Assembly: GCF_023700745.1 (NCBI RefSeq) | Contig: NZ_JAMPYG010000011.1 | Coordinates: forward strand, 42,223 to 106,222 | Reading direction: 5' to 3' | Source of the DNA: Rhodoferax sp. | GTDB lineage: Bacteria > Pseudomonadota > Gammaproteobacteria > Burkholderiales > Burkholderiaceae_C | Length of the DNA stretch: 64,000 bases | Shown here: positions 54,816 to 64,000 of the stretch, one piece after another | How positions within the stretch are numbered: the first letter of the stretch is position 1 | Layout: each line of letters opens with the position of its first letter | Notes under the pieces: model-generated | Seen by the model: the letters and a program-made list of their open reading frames with translations, nothing else | Database searches by the model: none | What the model was told of the DNA's origin: nothing | Program-made: the position numbers and the translations under genes

Positions 54816-56183
54816 GTGACGCAATACGCGCACGGCCTGAAACGGGTCGGTTTTACTTCCGGGTTTGGCGTTTTGGCAGCCACACTCGGCTCGGCGGTCG
54901 GTCTGGGCAATATTTGGAAATTTCCGTATCTCACGGGCGCCAACGGCGGTGCGGGCTTCTTGCTGGTTTATTTGCTGGCGACACTGCTGGTCGGTCTGCC
55001 TGTGATGATTGCGGAGATCACGCTCGGACGGGTGGCCAAGGCCAATCCCATTTCCACCCTGCAGGCCTTGGCGCCCAGGCGGCAGCCGTGGTGGCTGGTC
55101 GGTGTTGCCGGCATGTTGGCGGCTTTCCTGATCCTGTCTTTTTATTCCGAAGTGGTGGCTTGGGTCTTTGCTTATGTGGTCAAGGCGGCACGCGGCTCCA
55201 TCCTCAGCAGCGATCGGCAGGTCACCGAGGCCGCCTTTGGCGCGCTGATCAGTGATCCGCTGCAATCGTTGTTGTGGCAGTGGGGCGTGCTGGTTTTCAT
55301 TGGCAGCATCCTGCTCCTGGGTGTGACCAAGGGGATTGAAGCGCTGACCAAGAAGCTGATGCCGCTGCTGTTCCTGCTGCTGTTGTTGCTGTGTCTGGTC
55401 AGCCTTTCCCTGGACAAGGCCGCTGATGGCCTGGCGTTCCTGTTCAAGCCCGACTTCAGCAAAATCACCGCGTCTGTGGTGCTGACTGCGATGGGCCTGG
55501 CGTTTTTCAAGTTGTCGATCGGCATGGGCACCATGATGACTTATGGCAGTTATTTTCGGGATGAACAGAACATTCCGCTCACGACCTTTCGTGTCATGAC
55601 GGCCGATCTCTGCGTTTCGATGCTGGCTGGCATCGCCATATTTCCGGCGGTCTTTAGCTTCGGCTTTGAACCGGCGGCGGGTCCGGCGCTGGTGTTTATT
55701 ACCATTCCGGCCGTTTTTTCCCAGATCCCGATGGGTCAGTGGCTGATGGTCGTATTTTTTGTGCTGGCGGCCATAGCCGCAACCGGCGCGATGCTGTCCT
55801 TGATGGAAGTGCCGGTCGTCATCCTGAACGAGCGATTAGGCCTTTCACGGCCCAAAGCCACGCTGCTGACCCTTTTCCTGCTGGTTCTTGTGGGCTCAGG
55901 TTGCGCGTTGAGCAACAGCACGCTGGCCCATTTCAAACTGTTTGGCCTGACCCTGTTTGATTTGTTCGATTTTGTGTCGTCGAACATTATCTTGCCGGCC
56001 GGGGGTATTTTTATTGCGCTGTTCGTCGGCTGGGTGTGGGGCATCGACAAATTCAGGCTGGCACTGACCAATCACAGTCAACTGCACAATGAAAAACTGG
56101 TGCAGGCCGTGTTTCTGTTACTGCGCTACATCTCGCCGCTGCTGATCCTGATCGTGATGCTCAAGGGCTTGAATGTTTTTTAG
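54816..56183 (+). CDS. Neurotransmitter:sodium symporter family transporter
   Basis: 455 residues, GTG start, about 11-12 helices. NSS signature GFGVLAATLGSAVGLGNIWKFPY then GANGGAGFLLVYLLATLLVGLPVMIAE (LeuT-like TM1-TM2). It should import amino acids or related compounds with Na+. 17 bp after the desaturase; followed by a strong terminator. Confidence 0.93.
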   Translation: MTQYAHGLKRVGFTSGFGVLAATLGSAVGLGNIWKFPYLTGANGGAGFLLVYLLATLLVGLPVMIAEITLGRVAKANPISTLQALAPRRQPWWLVGVAGMLAAFLILSFYSEVVAWVFAYVVKAARGSILSSDRQVTEAAFGALISDPLQSLLWQWGVLVFIGSILLLGVTKGIEALTKKLMPLLFLLLLLLCLVSLSLDKAADGLAFLFKPDFSKITASVVLTAMGLAFFKLSIGMGTMMTYGSYFRDEQNIPLTTFRVMTADLCVSMLAGIAIFPAVFSFGFEPAAGPALVFITIPAVFSQIPMGQWLMVVFFVLAAIAATGAMLSLMEVPVVILNERLGLSRPKATLLTLFLLVLVGSGCALSNSTLAHFKLFGLTLFDLFDFVSSNIILPAGGIFIALFVGWVWGIDKFRLALTNHSQLHNEKLVQAVFLLLRYISPLLILIVMLKGLNVF

Positions 56184-56198
56184 AGCCACCCAGAACGC

Positions 56199-56227
56199 AA
56201 AAAGCTGATCCTTGGATCAGCCTTTTT
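56199..56227 (+). terminator. Rho-independent terminator after the NSS transporter gene
   Basis: AAAAAGCTGATCC-TT-GGATCAGCCTTTTT: an 8-bp GC-containing stem with flanking A and T runs, so it may act in both directions, serving also the convergent haem lipoprotein gene. Confidence 0.92.
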
Positions 56228-56296
56228 GACGTGCTCAGCGCAGCACCTACCCTGCGACGTGAAGGCAGTGGCCAGCCACTGCCTTCTGCCCGGGGC

Positions 56297-57364
56297 CTAC
56301 TTCTTGCCAAAAACCAGATACATTGGGTCGTCTGACGTGGCGTGGCGTACCTGTGCATTGTCAAAGGCGGCAAAACCAAAGCCGTAACGTGCCGACAGGT
56401 TCGCGAACTGCACGTCGAACTTGCTGCCGGTCACCAGTTTGCGGCTGATCACCGAAGTGTGCATGCCGTTGGCATAGGAGTTCGCGGTGCGTACGTCGCC
56501 GCGGTCGGTACCCGTCAGCGGGTTGGTGATGATCGATGCCACTTCGTCGCCGACCTTGAATTTGCTGTCGTCAAATGCAACCTCGTCGCCGCGTTTGATG
56601 TAGTAAGTACCGCCCGCATTGGCGGCCTTGGCTTCGCGATTCATGAAGGCAGGTTTGCCGTTAACCAGCGCGACATTGGTGTATTCGCCGCCTTGCGGGC
56701 CTGGATCACCCTTGCGACCCGCGTTGGGTGCCGTCTTGGGGTCATAACGGGTGTCATCGGTGTACTGGTCATCCACAAAGCCCATGGGGCCGGTACGCTG
56801 ACCTTTCATGTGCCACATGTCCAGCAGCTGGCCCGGTAAGTTGGTGTATTTGTTGCCATAGGGCTTGGTCTGCCCCTCATGGCAGGCCATGGCGCAACCT
56901 TCATTGTCAAATTGCTTGGCAGTTGCCTCGTTGGTCGGCCAGAGCATGGCCCACTTGTCTTCGTAATACATGTTGTCGTCGCCGCCCTTGTCGGTCGGGT
57001 CCGCCAGTTTCTTCCAGGAACCATCAGCCTGCTTCTGATACGGAAAGCGCCGCACAGAATTGGTTGGATCCTTGTATTGAATCAGCATGTAGAGCATGTC
57101 GTTGGTATAGGCTGCCTTCACTGTGACGGTGCTGTCGCCTTTTTCGCCTGGCTTGGCGCCGAAGTTGGCACCACCCGTCAGCGCTGCCGAGATGGGGCTG
57201 GCCTTTGCCCAGACCGGGTCAGACGCGCCAGCGGCCATATCGGGTGCGGTGCCCGTGAAGGTGGCGACAAGAGTGTCGGCAGGCACCTTGTTTTGCACCG
57301 ATTGGCAACCTGCCAGAGCCAGTAAGGCCGTACCCATCACTGCGGTAAAAAGTTTCGCTTTCAT
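56297..57364 (-). CDS. Ethylbenzene-dehydrogenase-type haem-binding lipoprotein
   Basis: 355 residues with a lipobox (ALLALAGCQS, Cys20). The remainder resembles the EB_dh/DMSO-reductase gamma-type haem-binding fold (DPVWAKASPI near the start; YTNDMLYMLIQYKDPT; RKLVTGSKFDVQFANLS). A CAMACHEG motif (Cys-x3-Cys-His) may attach a further c-type haem. Two FNR boxes upstream indicate anaerobic expression. It likely serves as an electron carrier in an anaerobic respiratory chain; its partner enzyme is not in the window. Confidence 0.8.
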   Translation of the reverse strand: MKAKLFTAVMGTALLALAGCQSVQNKVPADTLVATFTGTAPDMAAGASDPVWAKASPISAALTGGANFGAKPGEKGDSTVTVKAAYTNDMLYMLIQYKDPTNSVRRFPYQKQADGSWKKLADPTDKGGDDNMYYEDKWAMLWPTNEATAKQFDNEGCAMACHEGQTKPYGNKYTNLPGQLLDMWHMKGQRTGPMGFVDDQYTDDTRYDPKTAPNAGRKGDPGPQGGEYTNVALVNGKPAFMNREAKAANAGGTYYIKRGDEVAFDDSKFKVGDEVASIITNPLTGTDRGDVRTANSYANGMHTSVISRKLVTGSKFDVQFANLSARYGFGFAAFDNAQVRHATSDDPMYLVFGKK

Positions 57365-57461
57365 GCTTGTGTTCCTCAGTTAAGAAAAAAAACTTCTCTC
57401 TTTACCAAAGACGTGAACCCAGGCATTGCTGCGTTCGGTCCATCGGCCAAGAGATGGCACC

Positions 57462-57503
57462 ACTCTAGGTGGGCATTGTTGGTGACGGATTGATTTAAAT
57501 CAA
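57462..57503 (-). promoter_or_regulatory. Class II FNR promoter of the haem lipoprotein gene
   Basis: A perfect FNR/CRP-type box TTGATTTAAATCAA lies at 57490-57503. On the minus strand TAGAGT (57467-57462) fits a -10 element. The implied start of transcription is 57455, which puts the FNR site centre exactly at -41.5, the class II position. Confidence 0.8.
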
Positions 57504-57538
57504 GGAAAACCGGGTCGACAGCTGGATGTACGCATTCT

Positions 57539-57552
57539 CTGATTTAAATCAA
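57539..57552 (-). promoter_or_regulatory. Second FNR box
   Basis: CTGATTTAAATCAA differs from the consensus at one position. Its centre is 49 bp from the first box, at about -90.5 relative to the predicted start, a class I position on the same face of the helix. Confidence 0.7.
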
Positions 57553-57632
57553 GTAGGCCAGCAGACTGGACTTTTTGCAGGAGGCTTCCCCGTTTCAGGC
57601 TGATTCTGGCGTCAATCAGATTCAGCAGGCGT

Positions 57633-57660
57633 AAAAAAGCCCGCAGTCTGCGGGCTTTTT
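57633..57660 (-). terminator. Terminator after rpmG
   Basis: AAAAAAGCCCGCA-GTC-TGCGGGCTTTTT: 7-bp GC stem flanked by A and T runs, just downstream of rpmG on the minus strand. Confidence 0.92.
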
Positions 57661-57677
57661 ACTGAAAGAAAACCGAA

Positions 57678-57848
57678 TTACTTCAGTTTGATTTCCTTGT
57701 AATCCACGTGCTTGCGAGCTTTGGGATCAAATTTCTTGATCAGCAATTTCTCGGGGGTGGTTTTCTTGTTCTTGTCGGTCGTATAGAAGTGACCGGTGCC
57801 GGCTGTCGATTCCAGCTTGATTTTTTCGCGTCCGCCTTTGGTAGCCAT
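57678..57848 (-). CDS. rpmG: 50S ribosomal protein L33
   Basis: 56 residues: [20 protein letters not shown], then [20 protein letters not shown] and [16 protein letters not shown]. This is the standard L33 sequence. It is the cysteine-free form (no CxxC pairs), so zinc-independent. It lies 54 bp downstream of rpmB, the usual bacterial pair. Confidence 0.98.
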   Translation of the reverse strand: MATKGGREKIKLESTAGTGHFYTTDKNKKTTPEKLLIKKFDPKARKHVDYKEIKLK

Positions 57849-57902
57849 GATGTTTCCTATTAATTAGTTGAGGACAGAACTAAAGGTCTGCCCCGCAATG
57901 TT

Positions 57903-58136
57903 TCAAGCTTGACCACGTGCGCGCAGGTCAGCGAGCACAGCGTCGATACCATTTTTGTCGATCAAACGCAGACCGGCGTTCGAGATCCGCAGGCGAACCC
58001 AGCGGTTTTCAGACTCCACCCAGAAACGGCGGTATTGCAGGTTCGGCAGGAACCGGCGCTTGTTTTTGTTGTTGGCATGGGAAACCGTGTTCCCAACCAT
58101 CGGGCCTTTGCCCGTGACTTCACATACGCGTGCCAT
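57903..58136 (-). CDS. rpmB: 50S ribosomal protein L28
   Basis: 77 residues with the L28 signature [38 protein letters not shown] and [18 protein letters not shown]. It has a single Cys and no zinc pair. First gene of rpmB-rpmG. Confidence 0.98.
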   Translation of the reverse strand: MARVCEVTGKGPMVGNTVSHANNKNKRRFLPNLQYRRFWVESENRWVRLRISNAGLRLIDKNGIDAVLADLRARGQA

Positions 58137-58307
58137 GTGGACACTCCGATACTATTAAACGGCCCTGACTGACGCCAGAGACCTCACCTCGCCAAGAAAA
58201 GGGTGGCGGTAACCCGTCTGCAGCCCAATCCCTCACGGGGTAAGCAGCAAAGCCCGGCATTATAGCCGTCTTCGGTAAGAACGATTGTGGCTGCTCTGTG
58301 TTCGCGT

Positions 58308-61662
<3,355 letters not shown>

Positions 61663-61675
61663 CCTGTGCCTGGCC

Positions 61676-61713
61676 TGTCATTGCGATTGCCGCGTCGCTG
61701 CGCTCCTTTCCAT
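61676..61713. repeat. REP-like repeat, copy 3 (degenerate)
   Basis: TGTCATTGCGATTGCCGCG and TCGCTGCGCTCCTTTCCATG share the ends of the 6494-6566 element but lack its middle. Located between ftsK and lolA. Confidence 0.55.
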
Positions 61714-61751
61714 GAACGGTAATTGGCATGATCAATGAAAAAAGGACACTT

Positions 61752-62411
61752 GTGAAACGATTTTTAATCACGTTATGTCTCGTTGCCGCTGGCGCCGCTT
61801 CAGCCAATGCCGGCGGCTTGAAAAGTCTGGAGAATTTTGTCAGGACCGTCCAAACCGGCAAGGCAGATTTCACCCAGGTGGTGACCTCGCCAGCCCGTGA
61901 AGGGCAGGCGCCAAGGGTCAAAACCTCCAGCGGCCGCTTTGAATTTGCCCGACCCAATCGTTTCCGTTTTGACTATGCCAAACCTTTTGTGCAAACCATC
62001 GTGGCCGATGGTCAGACGCTGTGGTTGCATGATGTCGACCTGAACCAGGTCACCGCACGCAAGCAAGCGGCGGTGCTGGGTGCAACGCCAGCGGCCCTGA
62101 TCGCCTCGGCAGCCGATGTACGCGCCCTGGAAGCTGATTTTGTGCTGGCGGATGCACCAGACCAGGACGGCTTGCAGTGGGTGCTGGCCACGCCCCGGTC
62201 CAGGGACGGCCAGTTGCAGTCGGTGCGGGTGGGTTTCAGGGCCACAGGTGATACCGCCGCTGATGCCGGCGCACTGGCCGTGCTCGAAATTCTGGACAGC
62301 TTTGGTCAGCGTTCGGTGTTGACGTTCAAGCAAATGCAGCACAATCCGGCCTTGGCAGCGTCGGCGTTTGTCTTCAAGCCGCCAGCCGGAGCGGATGTGA
62401 TCAGGCAGTGA
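61752..62411 (+). CDS. lolA: Outer-membrane lipoprotein carrier protein LolA
   Basis: 219 residues, periplasmic chaperone that ferries lipoproteins released by LolCD. Signal peptide FLITLCLVAAGAASANA; mature motifs FVRTVQTGKADFTQVV, SSGRFEFARPNRFRFDYAKPF and TLWLHDVDLNQVTAR. GTG at 61752 with AAAGGA 6 nt upstream is preferred to ATG 61728. Stands between ftsK and rarA as in many Betaproteobacteria. Confidence 0.94.
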   Translation: MKRFLITLCLVAAGAASANAGGLKSLENFVRTVQTGKADFTQVVTSPAREGQAPRVKTSSGRFEFARPNRFRFDYAKPFVQTIVADGQTLWLHDVDLNQVTARKQAAVLGATPAALIASAADVRALEADFVLADAPDQDGLQWVLATPRSRDGQLQSVRVGFRATGDTAADAGALAVLEILDSFGQRSVLTFKQMQHNPALAASAFVFKPPAGADVIRQ

Positions 62412-62437
62412 CCCACTGCTTTGACAGAATTTACCCC

Positions 62438-62890
62438 ATGACATCAGGCTCTCCTCCTCTGGCCGAACGCCTGCGCCCCAAAACCCTGGCCGAAGTGGTG
62501 GGGCAGCGGCATTTGTTGGGCGAAGGTATGGCGTTGCGCCTGGCGTTTGAGTCGGGCCAGCCCCACAGCTGTATTTTCTGGGGACCGCCAGGCACCGGAA
62601 AAACCACCATCGCCCGTCTCATGGCCGACGCGTTCGATGCCCAGTTCATCACCATCAGCGCCGTGCTGGGCGGGGTCAAGGACATCCGCGAAGCGGTGGA
62701 AAAAGCGCAATTGGCCCAGCAACAAGGGCGGCGCACACTGGTGTTTGTCGACGAGGTGCATCGCTTCAACAAATATATAAAAGTCATTGCAAATCAACGA
62801 CTTAAAAACATATTTTGTGCCGTTTTTGTGCCTTGGCACAACTTTCAGGCTCGTAGCAGCATGATTTTAGGGCGGGTTCAACATGGCTGA
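62438..62890 (+). pseudogene. rarA: Native rarA, truncated by insertion
   Basis: Encodes the first 112 residues of a RarA/MgsA AAA+ clamp-loader-like ATPase: LAERLRPKTLAEVVGQRHLLG, Walker A WGPPGTGKTTIARLM, Walker B TLVFVDEVHRFNK. At 62774 RarA similarity stops. The frame then reads 38 unrelated residues (YIKVIANQRLKN...) to a TGA at 62888-62890. Sensor, lid and tetramerisation regions are missing, so it cannot be functional. Its place after lolA is the usual chromosomal position of rarA, hence native. Confidence 0.9.
62774..62882. other. Junction sequence between truncated and second rarA
   Basis: AT-rich DNA unlike either gene. It holds AAGTC...GACTT (62781-62803), direct repeats TTGTGCC at 62815-62821 and 62826-62832, and inverted GGCACAA at 62835-62841. 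It also has a sigma-70-like promoter, TTGCAA (62787-62792), 18 bp, TATTTT (62811-62816). It is probably one end of a mobile element: attachment or arm sites plus the promoter for the second rarA. Confidence 0.55.
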
Positions 62891-64000
62891 CCTGTTCGAA
62901 AAATCGCCTGTTGCCCCCTTGGCTGAAGCGCTGAGACCTAGGGTGTTGGACGAAGTGATTGGGCAGTCACACCTGCTTGGGGAAGGTAAGCCCCTGAAGC
63001 TTGCCTTCCAGTCTGGCAAACCGCACTCAATGATTTTCTGGGGGCCACCAGGGGTCGGCAAAACCACGCTGGCAAGACTGACCGCCAAAGCTTTTGCCTG
63101 TGAGTTCATTGCATTGTCGGCGGTGTTCTCTGGGGTCAAAGACATCCGTGCAGCGATGGAACAGGCCGAGCAAAACCTTGCCCAAGGTAAGCACACCATC
63201 TTGTTCGTGGATGAGATTCACCGATTTAATAAGTCACAACAAGATGCGCTGCTGCCTTATGCGGAATCCGGGCTCGTAACCTTCATCGGTGCGACAACAG
63301 AAAATCCTTCGTTTGAAGTCAATTCTGCTTTGTTGTCCCGATCTCAAGTCTATGTTCTGAAGTCTCTGACGGACGATGAGTTGAAGGAACTGTTCGTCAG
63401 GGCAAGAGAAACGGTACTGGGTCATCTGACCTTTGACGAGCTGTCCATTGAAACACTTGTCGGTTACGCGGATGGTGATGCCCGTAGATTCCTGAACCTG
63501 CTGGAACAGTGCAGTACGGCAGCCGGGGCTGCTGGGGTAACGAACATTGATGCGGACTTCATCAAGAATGCTCTGTCATTGAACTCGCGGAGGTTTGATA
63601 AGGGCGGGGACAACTTCTATGACCAGATTTCCGCCCTGCACAAATCAGTCAGGGGTTCAAATCCTGACGCTGCCCTTTATTGGCTGTCCAGAATGCTGGA
63701 TGGTGGGGCAGACCCAAGATACTTGGCTCGTCGCATTGTTCGCATGGCTTGGGAAGACATTGGGTTAGCCGATCCAAGAGCTATGCAGATCGCTAACGAT
63801 GCAGCCCTGACTTATGAGCGCCTGGGTAGTCCAGAAGGTGAATTGGCACTTGGACAGGCAGTGATCTATCTGGCGATTGCTGCCAAGAGTAATGCAGGCT
63901 ACATGGCCTACAACAAGGCGCGTGCCTTCGTGAAGCAGGACAAGAGCCGAGAAGTTCCCGTTCATCTTAGGAATGCTCCTACCAAACTGATGAAGGAACT
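62883..64000 (+). CDS. rarA: Second rarA (RarA/MgsA AAA+ ATPase), runs off window
   Basis: 372 codons without a stop before the window edge. It has its own N-terminus (MADLFEKSPVAPLAEALRPR), Walker A WGPPGVGKTTLARLT, Walker B ILFVDEIHRFNKSQQDALLP, sensor 1 FIGATTENPSFEVNSALLSR, GDARRFLNLLE, and the C-terminal domain RARRIVRMAWEDIGLADP-type segment (LARRIVRMAWEDIGLADPRA). RarA handles stalled forks. It is diverged from the native 5' fragment and AT-richer, so not a duplication. It appears to restore the function lost upstream. Confidence 0.92.
   Translation, partial: MADLFEKSPVAPLAEALRPRVLDEVIGQSHLLGEGKPLKLAFQSGKPHSMIFWGPPGVGKTTLARLTAKAFACEFIALSAVFSGVKDIRAAMEQAEQNLAQGKHTILFVDEIHRFNKSQQDALLPYAESGLVTFIGATTENPSFEVNSALLSRSQVYVLKSLTDDELKELFVRARETVLGHLTFDELSIETLVGYADGDARRFLNLLEQCSTAAGAAGVTNIDADFIKNALSLNSRRFDKGGDNFYDQISALHKSVRGSNPDAALYWLSRMLDGGADPRYLARRIVRMAWEDIGLADPRAMQIANDAALTYERLGSPEGELALGQAVIYLAIAAKSNAGYMAYNKARAFVKQDKSREVPVHLRNAPTKLMKE

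Overview
The window reads as chromosome of a Betaproteobacterium, probably Burkholderiales/Comamonadaceae (inference). The reasons are the trxB-ftsK-lolA-rarA gene order, the Bug/TctC-type solute receptor beside TctA/TctB, rpfE-recJ coupling, an ECF-sigma-linked DUF2282/DUF692/DUF2063/DoxX copper cluster, and GC-rich, tightly packed genes. Both ends show mobile DNA, and the middle is mostly ordinary core and transport genes.

Left end (1 to about 4.2 kb): the edge of an integrated element. It carries a ParM-like actin ATPase, a small ParR-like partner, a Cas4-like PD-(D/E)XK nuclease split over two overlapping membrane-anchored ORFs, and a convergent P4-type tyrosine integrase with a repeat-rich upstream region. 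From 4.2 to 6.4 kb lies folA, an EamA transporter and thyA.

Metal and redox block (6.9 to 23 kb): an ECF sigma/zinc-finger anti-sigma pair faces the bufA-B-C-DoxX operon (also called gig in Cupriavidus). An AraC regulator, glutathione reductase and a CMD-family protein follow. Next come a TVP38 membrane domain fused to a mercuric-reductase-like flavoprotein and a ynjBCDF-type ABC cassette. The block ends with a methyltransferase, a frameshifted OsmC-family gene and tRNA-Ser(CGA).

Core block (23.5 to 38.7 kb): trpS, an M50 protease, yciO, EamA, a PHP phosphatase, a DUF599 protein, recJ, rpfE, lolC-lolD, a degenerate hemerythrin, tatD, a lipocalin, a polar amino-acid ABC transporter and a spermidine-synthase-like protein. 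From 38.7 to 56.2 kb come a GspE/PilB-type ATPase, a tripartite tricarboxylate transporter with an SDR and an EamA gene, yceH, purN, a hemerythrin fusion, macB/macA/outer-membrane factor, an RsmB-like methyltransferase, a fatty-acid desaturase and an NSS transporter.

Right end (56.3 to 64 kb): a haem lipoprotein behind a class II FNR promoter, rpmG-rpmB, trxB, ftsK and lolA. The native rarA is cut after its Walker B region, and a second, diverged, apparently full-length rarA starts about 110 bp later and runs off the window. This looks like the edge of a second mobile element that carries a replacement for the gene it entered.
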